Shown here piece by piece: positions 1 through 5,618 of a stretch of DNA of 6,177 bases. This DNA comes from Phycisphaerales bacterium. Lineage in GTDB: Bacteria; Planctomycetota; Phycisphaerae; Phycisphaerales; SM1A02. Positions within the stretch are counted from its first letter, which is position 1, and every line of letters starts with the position of its first letter. The notes beneath the pieces are model-generated. The model did not search any database, was not told the origin of the DNA, and saw only the letters and a program-made list of their open reading frames with translations. Both the position numbers and the translations under genes were made by a program. The DNA lies in contig SLDM01000329.1 in NCBI GenBank assembly GCA_007125255.1, forward strand, positions 1 through 6,177. Direction: 5' to 3'.

Positions 1-1265
1 AAGAAGGCTCCGGCCATCGCGACCCATGGTACAAGCTGCCCTCCCGGAGGCCGATAGGGTCGGGGCAGCTCCGGAGCCGTCTTCCTCAGCCGCAGGGTGG
101 AGTGGGCCACTCCGAAGAACGCCACGGCAATGCAGACGGCGCCGACGTCAACGAACGAGAGCATCGCCCCCCGGCCCAGCATGGCTCCCAGAAGGGTCAC
201 CACGCCGGCCAGGAGGATGGCGTTGGAGGGCGTTCCAAACCGGGGATGGGTCTTCCCCAGCCACTCCGGAACCATCTTACCCCTTCCCAGGGCGAAGAGG
301 ACCCGGGTGCCGGCCAGGAAGAACCCGTTCCAGCTCGTGAACAGTCCGATGAGGGCCGACAGCAGGACCATGTTCACCAGGAGCGGCGACCCGAGGGCGG
401 CCCCGAAGGCCTCGGCGGTGGGGAGCCGCCCGTCCACGATCGCCTCCCAGGGCCCCGTCATGGCGACGGCCAGGATGAGGATGAGATAGAAGAAGGTGGC
501 GCCGACAATGGAGAGGAGGATGAGGCCTCCCAGGCGCCGGGGCGGCAGGTCACCCTTCGCCTCCTCGGCCCCCTGTGCGATGGTGTCGAAGCCCACGTAC
601 CAGAAGGGCGCGGTCACGAAGACCGCGGCGATTCCCCCCAGGATCCCGACCGTCCCCACCGCCGCGAAGGGCGGATCCACGTGGGTCAGGTCCCCTCTTG
701 TGAGTCCGGCCACGATGAAGATGAGCGTCACGAGAACGAAGGAGCCGGTGAGGAGGATCTGGAGTCCCGCCGCCCAGCGGACTCCGATGTAGTTCACCCA
801 GGTGATGGCGCCGGTAAAGACGAGAGCCAATGCCAGGTGGGATGCGTACACCGTGGCTCCACCGATCTGGTAGAGAGGCCACACGTCGATCCAGGGGAGC
901 ATGTAGCTCAGGATGAGCCCGATGGAGATGGCCTCGAAGGCCGACACCGAAAGGTAGCCGAAGGCCAGGAACCATCCGAAGAAGAACGCCTTTCCCGTGC
1001 CCGAAGCCCGATAGGCGTAGGCCACCTCGCCGCCAGCCACCGGAAGCATGGGGGTGAGCTCGGCGTAGCAGAGTCCGATGAAGACCATGAGAGTGCCGCC
1101 CAGGGCGAACCCGAGAATGGCCCCGACCGGCCCCGCGTCCGTGAGCCACCCCCCCATGGCCGTCACCCAGCCGATCCCGATCATCGAGCCGAAGGCCAGG
1201 CAGAAGAACCCCAGGCTGCCGATACTTCTGCGGAGGGTGGGACGCGCTTCGGAGGTGCTCACCAT
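1..1265 (-). CDS. APC-superfamily amino-acid permease, 3' end cut by window edge
   Basis: Inner-membrane secondary transporter, probably for amino acids or amines; the substrate cannot be told. Translating the minus strand from the ATG at 1265-1263 gives 421 residues without a stop, leaving the window at base 1. The protein is a chain of hydrophobic helices, about ten to eleven visible. Family signs are the glycine-rich break in helix 1 (GSMIGIGW, residues 26-33), the 'PVAGGEVAYAYRA' stretch after helix 2 (about 75-87), and the helix-6 region 'PFWYVGFDTIAQGAEEAK' (about 220-237). This matches the AA_permease_2 type, usually 450-500 residues, so one or two C-terminal helices are missing. The start was chosen for its AGGAG six bases upstream; an in-frame ATG at 1376 would add 37 non-permease-like residues. 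A sample of about 80 codons gave roughly 90% GC at third positions, well above the kinase gene. It is divergent from the gene at 1633. Confidence 0.93.
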   Translation of the reverse strand, partial: MVSTSEARPTLRRSIGSLGFFCLAFGSMIGIGWVTAMGGWLTDAGPVGAILGFALGGTLMVFIGLCYAELTPMLPVAGGEVAYAYRASGTGKAFFFGWFLAFGYLSVSAFEAISIGLILSYMLPWIDVWPLYQIGGATVYASHLALALVFTGAITWVNYIGVRWAAGLQILLTGSFVLVTLIFIVAGLTRGDLTHVDPPFAAVGTVGILGGIAAVFVTAPFWYVGFDTIAQGAEEAKGDLPPRRLGGLILLSIVGATFFYLILILAVAMTGPWEAIVDGRLPTAEAFGAALGSPLLVNMVLLSALIGLFTSWNGFFLAGTRVLFALGRGKMVPEWLGKTHPRFGTPSNAILLAGVVTLLGAMLGRGAMLSFVDVGAVCIAVAFFGVAHSTLRLRKTAPELPRPYRPPGGQLVPWVAMAGAF

Positions 1266-1271
1266 GATGGA

Positions 1272-1276
1272 CTCCT
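1272..1276 (-). promoter_or_regulatory. Shine-Dalgarno AGGAG of the permease
   Basis: On the minus strand AGGAG lies six bases before the ATG at 1265-1263, an ideal spacing. It decides this start over the in-frame ATG at 1376, whose purine stretch (GAGGAGAG) sits almost directly against the start codon. Confidence 0.7.
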
Positions 1277-1299
1277 GATGGCCGCGTTGGTGGTGGTCC

Positions 1300-1329
1300 A
1301 GACTACTCCAGCCGATGCTCCAACCGCAA
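1300..1329 (-). promoter_or_regulatory. weak candidate sigma70-type promoter for the permease
   Basis: On the minus strand, TTGCGG (1329-1324) and TAGTCT (1305-1300) are separated by 18 bases. Each box matches its consensus at only three of six positions. Transcription would begin about 28 bases before the ATG at 1265, which fits the position. If translation really started at 1376 this call would be wrong. Confidence 0.25.
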
Positions 1330-1458
1330 GGAGATCTCACGAAGGTCCGGGAAGCACGAGGCTGTTGGTTCGCCATCTCTCCTCATCTGCGCGATCATTC
1401 AGTCGACGATGGAGTTTTCGGTGGGATCCATGGTGTCAGGCGAAGCGGTCGTGTGACC

Positions 1459-1486
1459 TGGCCATACCAGCTTCGACTCGTATCAT
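1459..1486 (+). promoter_or_regulatory. candidate promoter for the gene at 1633
   Basis: TGGCCA (1459-1464) and TATCAT (1481-1486) are 16 bases apart. The -10 box matches the sigma70 consensus at five of six positions and the -35 box at four. The predicted transcript would have a leader of about 140 bases before the ATG at 1633. This is only a pattern match. Confidence 0.3.
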
Positions 1487-1632
1487 AACTGTCGAGTGCT
1501 CGTTCCAGATCAGATCGAATGACGATCCGCCATGCCTGATCGCCCGGATCGGCCTGGAGGAGGCGCTCGGTGCTGGATTCATTGTTTCCGACCAGTTGAG
1601 ATTATGCGCAGCAGAAGTCATTGAAGGTCATC

Positions 1633-2037
1633 ATGGCTGAAGCAACCCTCATCCGCCACAGCAGAATCTATGGTGTACTGGCGCTGTTCGCCGTTCTGAT
1701 TGGCGCGTGCGCCGTCTGGCTGCGAATTGATGTCGAGCGCCAACATGTGGCGGCGAAGACAGCTCGCGCATCCATGGTGGCTGCGGCGCGTGAACTAGTC
1801 GTCGCGCTTTACGAGCAAAATGGAGTGCGGGATGAGTCCGAGCTCACCGAGGCCTGGCTCACAAACATCGCCGCGGAACGACTTGCTTCGGGCCAGTGGC
1901 GCGTTCAGATCGCGCGAGATTGGCAGGAAACCATGCGCAGTATTGAATCCTGTGATTCGGATGCACCCTTTCTGATGATCACAAGAGTCGCGATGAAGAC
2001 AACCGTGATGTGGTTGCGGTCTCATGCATGGGTATAG
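1633..2037 (+). CDS. small membrane-anchored protein of unknown function, possibly frameshifted
   Basis: I do not recognise this 134-residue protein. The ATG at 1633 is preceded by GAAGG (1623-1627) five bases upstream, a good ribosome binding site, and is preferred to the in-frame TTG at 1621. Residues about 13-32 (GVLALFAVLIGACAVWLRI) form one transmembrane helix after a basic segment, so the rest probably lies outside the membrane. A helical, charged region follows (about 33-105). The last 25 residues look unnatural (ITRVAMKTTVMWLRSHAWV). The -1 frame instead reads an acidic, protein-like stretch (RDEDNRDVVAVS, then VDGEDADADGFDVFVFVND) ending at a TGA at 2097-2099. A one-base change between about 1956 and 2035 would join the two, so this may be a broken gene. 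A sensor, pilin-like or secreted-protein fragment cannot be told apart. Confidence 0.5.
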   Translation: MAEATLIRHSRIYGVLALFAVLIGACAVWLRIDVERQHVAAKTARASMVAAARELVVALYEQNGVRDESELTEAWLTNIAAERLASGQWRVQIARDWQETMRSIESCDSDAPFLMITRVAMKTTVMWLRSHAWV

Positions 2038-2091
2038 CTGTGGATGGTGAGGACGCCGACGCCGATGGTTTCGACGTCTTCGTGTTTGTAA

Positions 2092-2469
2092 ACGACTGAC
2101 GCTTCAAACTCCGCGAAAGGTATTGGGGGCTTCGGGAATCTGTGTGGGTCGTCCTCGTTGGCCGGCACGACGGCGGGCGTCCTGAAATGGTCGTTCCCGC
2201 TCTCCGGCACCATCGGCCAGCCCAGTGCCGGCACCATGAGTGGCAGCGGATTCGAACTCGCCGGCGGCTACTGGTCCGGCGGCGATGTGGACCCATCTCC
2301 GCCGTGCGCCTCAGGCGACCTCAACTGCGACGGCGTGGTGAACGTCTTTGACCTGCTTGCGCTGCTCGAGGACTGGGGCAGATCGGCCGCTGCCCGCCGT
2401 TCGATTCGACGAAACCATGTGCCGGCCTCCGCTTCGTGCGGAGGCCGGTTTTCGTCATGGGCCGCTTGA
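2092..2469 (+). pseudogene. remnant of a secreted dockerin-tailed protein (SGTIGQP/GGYW family)
   Basis: The frame opens after a TAA at 2089-2091 and has no ATG near its beginning; the first usable starts are CTG at 2140 and TTG at 2158. It carries 'SGTIGQPSAG' (about 2203-2232) and 'ELAGGYWSGG' (to about 2283), a pairing I know from planctomycete secreted proteins that normally begin with a signal peptide, absent here. At 2314-2379 lies one dockerin-like EF-hand loop of the form D-x-N-x-D-G-x-x-N-x-x-D followed by LLALLEDWG, which usually sits at the very C-terminus. Here the frame continues for 30 arginine/alanine-rich residues, through the terminator hairpin, to a TGA at 2467-2469. Missing start, missing signal peptide and lost stop point to decay or truncation. 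The dockerin-like tail could once have served calcium binding or surface attachment. Confidence 0.65.
2422..2452 (+). terminator. intrinsic terminator hairpin
   Basis: A perfect 11-bp stem (CCGGCCTCCGC at 2422-2432 with GCGGAGGCCGG at 2438-2448) closes a TTCGT loop and is followed by TTTT at 2449-2452. The U-run marks it as a plus-strand terminator for the dockerin-tailed gene. The kinase converges on it, ending 82 bases away, so the stem may also slow leftward transcription, but no U-run follows the stem on that strand. Confidence 0.85.
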
Positions 2470-2533
2470 TCATCGTCTGAGGTTCGTGGCGTTGCCGCGG
2501 CCGGTTCGACTGCCCGGCCTGCTTCCAGGATAC

Positions 2534-4774
2534 TCAGCGATCCGGTTCCGCCAGCCATTGCCGGGCCCGTTCCATGTCACGGGCCCATACGCTGTTCCCG
2601 GGCTCGATCTGGTGCATCGCCTCGGCCGCCTTCCTGAACCGGGTGAGTGCTTCAAGCTTCTCCGCGTCGGATCCGCTCTGCTGCACGATCTTCGTATGTG
2701 CGAGGGCGACCCGGCGATGCTGGCGCATGAAGTGCCATGAATGCGGATAGATCTCGTTCAAACGGTCGGCGTGAAGAACCGCCAGCCGGGCGTGTTCCAG
2801 TGCCGATTCGTCACGGCCACGCGTCTCGTACTGTTCGGCCATGTGAATGTGCGCCTGGGACAGGGCGTACGTTGTGAGGTAGTGATCAGGAAACCTGCGT
2901 TCAAGTTCTCGAGCGACTTTCAATGCATCCTGATGCCACGCCAGGGCAGAGGAGTCGCCTTGCAGGTGCAGGCGGGCTCCGATGCGGTTGTAATCCCAGA
3001 AGAGGTTGTCGAGATAGCGCCGGGAATCCGGCGCGAGTTCGACAAGCCGTTGATGGATCTGAAGCGCGCGGTGGTAATCCGCCAGGACGCTCCCATGATT
3101 GCCCAGATCCCTCGCCACATCTCCACGCCGCGTGTAGGCGAGTGCCAGTTCCATCTGATAGTCAGGATGGTCAGGCCAGCGCTCCGCCAGCTGTTCGCGA
3201 ACGGCCACGGCTTCCACGACGTAGGGCCACGCGCCGTGATGATCGCGCGGGAAGGTTCCGGTCTGAAGCAGATTCGCCTGGGCAATCAATGCCCGGGCGT
3301 GGTCATCAAGCACGCTCGGGTCATTCGGTCGCTCATCGATGAAGCCACGCGTCTGGCGCAGCAGTTCCGCCATCAGACTCTGCCGAATCTCCCCCGACCC
3401 CGGCAGTCGCTCCAGTCGCGTCACGACATCGTGCAGGAAGAATCCCGACATGCGGCGCGCTTCCAGGTGTTGCCGCTCTGCCTCCTGATGAGCCGCCAAT
3501 GCGTCGCGCCGCGCATCATCCGTCATGTAGACCCCAACCACCAGGAGCAGAAGGATCGCGGCGGTCACGGCGGAAAGCAGACGATTCCGCCGCAGAAACT
3601 TGCGGGCAACGTACCAGTGGCCCGGCCGCCGGATCGTGATCGGCTCGAACCGGAGATGCCGCGCGACGTCCTCAGCCAGGGCATGCACCGAATCGTACCG
3701 GTGGCGAGGATCCCGGTGCATGGCCGCGCCGACAATCGTTTCGAGATCTCCGCGAAGCGATCGATCGGCGGCCAGCTGACGTGTCGGTGATTCATTGGAG
3801 ACGATGCGGAGCGCCTCGCCCAGTGATTTTCCGGCCAGGTCATGCGGCAACCGGTTCGTCAGCAACTGATGCAGAATCACGCCGAGAGCGTAGATGTCCG
3901 CCCGCGTATCGACACGGCTGCCGAGAAGTTGCTCGGGACTCATGTACGCCAGCGTGCCGAGCAATTCACCATGCATCGTCATCGTCTGATGAAAATCCGC
4001 CAGCTCACCCGTCAGGCGCGCGATACCGAAGTCGATGACCTTCACCTGCGGCTTTCCATGATGTTCATGATCATGATGATCATGTGTGACCAGAATGTTG
4101 CTGGGCTTCAGGTCCCGGTGAATGACCCCCTGTTGATGTGCATAGTGAACGGCATCGCAGAGGTCGATGAATAATCGAAGCCGGGCCTCTCGATCCAGAT
4201 CATTCTCACGACAGACCGCATCGATCGGTTTGCCATCGACGTACTCCATCACCAGATACGGCCGGCCATCACGCATTGTGCCGGCATCAAAGATCTGCGC
4301 GATGCCGGGATGGGACAGCGATGAGAGCGCCCGCGCTTCAACGGCGTACCGCTTTGAATCCGGCTGAGTGCGTGAATGACGAAGCAGCTTCACCGCGACC
4401 GGACGCTCCACGGGTTGGGCCTGGTGGGCAAGATACACATCTCCGACACTTCCCCAGCCGAGTTGCGAAAGCACCTGATACGGCCCGATCGCCGACGGCA
4501 GCAGTGGCGAATCCGGCTCATTCTCCGCTTCGTCCGTTTCATCCGACTCATGGAACGCGCCGGCCAGGTCGACGATCGGCCTCATCTCGCTGCGGGCGCC
4601 GCTTTCACTCTCAATGGCGAGCATGCGCTGCAGAATCGCCGCCAGCTGCGCATCCTCTTTCTCAATCTCGGCCAGCCGCGACCGTTGGTCCGGCGAAGAG
4701 AGCTCCGCCAGCTCATCGAACACGTCACAGAGCCGTTCGTAGTCTTCAGCCGTGATGGAAGCTCTGCCGGCCAT
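2534..4774 (-). CDS. membrane Ser/Thr protein kinase with C-terminal TPR-like repeats
   Basis: PknB-type (Hanks) kinase of 746 residues from the ATG at 4774. In order: a helical N-terminal segment of about 95 residues; the kinase domain (about 96-373); one transmembrane helix (about 399-417) after a basic stretch (RKFLRRNR), so the kinase faces the cytoplasm; then about 325 helical residues outside. Catalytic parts are complete: GxGxxG (106-111), Lys129, the helix-C Glu146, HRDLKPSN with Asp221, Lys223 and Asn226, DFG with Asp248, and SPE in place of APE (278-281). Thr264, Thr266 and Thr274 lie in the activation segment. Between HRD and DFG is a His-rich loop (230-240). The start at 4774 sits four bases after the sigma stop, suggesting coupled translation; the frame is open upstream to 4861, where further ATGs (4819, 4813, 4810) lack a ribosome site. 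The likely substrate is the adjacent sigma factor; this is inference. Confidence 0.93.
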   Translation of the reverse strand: MAGRASITAEDYERLCDVFDELAELSSPDQRSRLAEIEKEDAQLAAILQRMLAIESESGARSEMRPIVDLAGAFHESDETDEAENEPDSPLLPSAIGPYQVLSQLGWGSVGDVYLAHQAQPVERPVAVKLLRHSRTQPDSKRYAVEARALSSLSHPGIAQIFDAGTMRDGRPYLVMEYVDGKPIDAVCRENDLDREARLRLFIDLCDAVHYAHQQGVIHRDLKPSNILVTHDHHDHEHHGKPQVKVIDFGIARLTGELADFHQTMTMHGELLGTLAYMSPEQLLGSRVDTRADIYALGVILHQLLTNRLPHDLAGKSLGEALRIVSNESPTRQLAADRSLRGDLETIVGAAMHRDPRHRYDSVHALAEDVARHLRFEPITIRRPGHWYVARKFLRRNRLLSAVTAAILLLLVVGVYMTDDARRDALAAHQEAERQHLEARRMSGFFLHDVVTRLERLPGSGEIRQSLMAELLRQTRGFIDERPNDPSVLDDHARALIAQANLLQTGTFPRDHHGAWPYVVEAVAVREQLAERWPDHPDYQMELALAYTRRGDVARDLGNHGSVLADYHRALQIHQRLVELAPDSRRYLDNLFWDYNRIGARLHLQGDSSALAWHQDALKVARELERRFPDHYLTTYALSQAHIHMAEQYETRGRDESALEHARLAVLHADRLNEIYPHSWHFMRQHRRVALAHTKIVQQSGSDAEKLEALTRFRKAAEAMHQIEPGNSVWARDMERARQWLAEPDR
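2603..3319 (-). repeat. five 47-48-residue TPR-like protein repeats in the kinase
   Basis: In the outer part of the kinase a proline recurs at residues 486, 534, 582, 629, 677 and 725, giving intervals of 48, 48, 47, 48 and 48. Most units start with P-D or P-x and an aromatic residue shortly after, carry an ALA/G-x-R pattern in the middle, and end in an alanine-rich amphipathic helix. This is longer than the 34-residue TPR and suggests a variant helical-hairpin array for protein binding. Confidence 0.7.
4055..4087 (-). repeat. CAT/GAT simple repeat encoding a His/Asp-rich loop in the kinase
   Basis: On the coding strand the codons alternate CAT and GAT (with one GAA), giving THDHHDHEHHG at residues 230-240. 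It lies between the catalytic loop and DFG. Related kinases usually have about nine residues between 'ILV' and 'KVIDFG'; here there are fifteen. The DNA looks like a triplet or hexamer expansion. Confidence 0.75.
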
Positions 4775-4778
4775 CGAT

Positions 4779-5459
4779 CTACTCGCGTTCACCGGGTTCA
4801 CCGGGTTCATCATGCTCATCGCGCTGCCGCGCACGCATGAAGAGCTGGGCGATCCGGGCATGACGCCGTACGGTCCGGTCCGTCACACCCATCCGCTGGG
4901 CGATCTGCAGTTCCGTCATCCCCCCGTAGAAACGCATTTCAATGATCCGCGCGGACATCGGATGGATCTTTTCCAGCAGCTGCAGTTCATCTTCAAGTTC
5001 CAGCAGATCCGGCTCGGTGATGCAGCCCTGCTCGAGCGCGTCGATGAATGTGGTCCGCCGCGCGCCGCCGCCGCGCTTCTCCGCGAGCTTGCGCCGGGCG
5101 TGATCGACGAGAATCGTTCGAATCGTATGGGAGGCGAAGGCGAGAAAATCGCCCCGGGAGGGGAAGTGTCGCTCACCGCCCCCGGCCAGGCGCAGCCAGA
5201 GCTCGTTTACGATCGCGGTCGGCTGCAGCGTGTGCCCGCTCTTCTGATGCCGGAGGGCGGCCGCCGCCATACGGCGAAGCTCCTGCATCACGGTCGTCAT
5301 CAACTCCCAGGGCAGCCCCTCCCGCCAGGCGATCGGGCCCGGATCAACTGGATCATCCGGCCGGACGGATCCGCCCGATCTCTGGAGCGTCGACGGCTCA
5401 ACGACAGGTTCAGTTTTTTTTCTGTTTTCCGCCACCGCGCTGTCCGCTTCCCGCTCCAC
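4779..5459 (-). CDS. ECF sigma factor, Planctomycete kinase-linked type
   Basis: RNA polymerase sigma factor of 226 residues, resembling the Sigma70_ECF (TIGR02999-like) group. The first 50 residues are proline-rich and probably disordered. Region 2 spans about 50-130, with LRRMAAAALR, 'GHTLQPTAIVNELWLRL' (75-91), FLAFASHTIRTILVDHARR and the basic KRGGG. Region 4 spans about 145-212, with the helix-turn-helix around 171-198 (TELQIAQRMGVTDRTVRRHA). The tail is acidic (DEPGEPGERE). The start is a GTG; no ATG or other good start lies between it and the upstream in-frame stop, and no clear Shine-Dalgarno is present. No anti-sigma gene is visible; the kinase begins four bases after the stop. Region 2.2 lacks the usual acidic pair and has Thr77 and Thr81 instead, suggesting activation by phosphorylation. 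A run of eight A on the coding strand (5414-5421) encodes the KK at residues 14-15. Confidence 0.92.
   Translation of the reverse strand: MEREADSAVAENRKKTEPVVEPSTLQRSGGSVRPDDPVDPGPIAWREGLPWELMTTVMQELRRMAAAALRHQKSGHTLQPTAIVNELWLRLAGGGERHFPSRGDFLAFASHTIRTILVDHARRKLAEKRGGGARRTTFIDALEQGCITEPDLLELEDELQLLEKIHPMSARIIEMRFYGGMTELQIAQRMGVTDRTVRRHARIAQLFMRARQRDEHDEPGEPGERE
4788..4809 (-). repeat. 9-bp tandem repeat at the sigma/kinase junction
   Basis: The unit TTCACCGGG (plus strand) occurs twice and then begins a third time (TTCA). It encodes EPG-EPG-E at the sigma C-terminus. In the kinase frame the same DNA reads NPV-NPV-N, upstream of the start chosen for the kinase. Confidence 0.8.
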
Positions 5460-5470
5460 ATTGCGTTCTT

Positions 5471-5517
5471 GGGGGCGGGCGGGGACATCGGAACCCCACC
5501 TCGACCCACCCCGACCC
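5471..5517 (-). promoter_or_regulatory. G-tract/C-tract leader, possible G-quadruplex or start-blocking hairpin
   Basis: On the sigma coding strand four G-tracts (GGG 5517-5515, GGGG 5512-5509, GGG 5507-5505, GGGG 5497-5494) are separated by loops of 2, 1 and 7 bases, fitting the G-quadruplex pattern. Just downstream is CCCCGCCCGCCCCC (5484-5471). GGUGGGG (5500-5494) can pair with CCCCGCC (5484-5478) around a nine-base loop, ending about 18 bases before the GTG start. The two folds exclude each other. No function is shown. Confidence 0.4.
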
Positions 5518-5529
5518 GATCAGAGAACC

Positions 5530-5558
5530 ATTATGCACTCCGAGGCTCGGGGTTGCAC
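5530..5558 (-). promoter_or_regulatory. candidate promoter of the sigma-kinase operon with a palindromic spacer
   Basis: On the minus strand, GTGCAA (5558-5553) is 17 bases from CATAAT (5535-5530). The -10 box is preceded by TG two bases up only loosely, but matches the consensus at five of six positions; the -35 box matches at three. The spacer contains the perfect 11-bp inverted repeat CCGAGCCTCGG (5550-5540), placed where a repressor or activator could sit. The transcript would start near 5523, leaving a leader of about 64 bases. Confidence 0.4.
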
Positions 5559-5618
5559 GCATATTCTGCGGGATTCTCACCGATGGTTGTAGTGCGACTC
5601 GATCGTCCCGAAGCGGCA

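Larger units (their letters stand above)
1266..1632. other. divergent intergenic region without a convincing gene
   Basis: About 365 bases between the leftward permease and the rightward gene at 1633. It looks less GC-rich than the permease. It holds the candidate promoters listed separately. No RNA gene, strong hairpin or transposon end is visible. A minus-strand reading from 1621 to 1436 (61 aa) and the tail of a plus-strand reading ending at 1640 are open, but neither resembles a known protein nor has a good start. Confidence 0.6.

Noticed and set aside
1436..1621. 61-residue minus-strand reading divergent from the gene at 1633
   Set aside because: No recognisable family, no clear ribosome site, and it overlaps the candidate promoter region.
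1266..1632. Insertion sequence or attachment site at the composition break
   Set aside because: No inverted terminal repeats, transposase frame, tRNA or direct-repeat pair could be found.
102..1640. 512-codon open frame on the plus strand
   Set aside because: It is antisense to the permease. Its product is a low-complexity charged sequence rich in H, E, G, R and P, typical of the reverse strand of a GC-rich gene, while the minus strand gives a clear multi-helix transporter.
2022..2237. 71-residue minus-strand reading ending in THA
   Set aside because: It is antisense to the dockerin remnant and the acidic -1 reading, with no family signal or good start.
2741..3790. 349-codon open frame on the plus strand
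   Set aside because: It lies inside the kinase gene on the opposite strand and has no recognisable domain; the kinase reading has complete motifs.
4775..4861. Longer kinase start with ATG at 4861, overlapping the sigma gene by about 80 bases
   Set aside because: The extra residues are low-complexity sequence from the sigma tail read in another frame; the ATG at 4774 directly after the sigma stop is more natural. ATGs at 4813 and 4810 cannot be fully excluded.
5414..5421. Run of eight A in the sigma coding strand as a phase-variable switch
   Set aside because: It lies in the disordered N-terminal part and a run of eight is not rare; no evidence for variation can be seen in one sequence.
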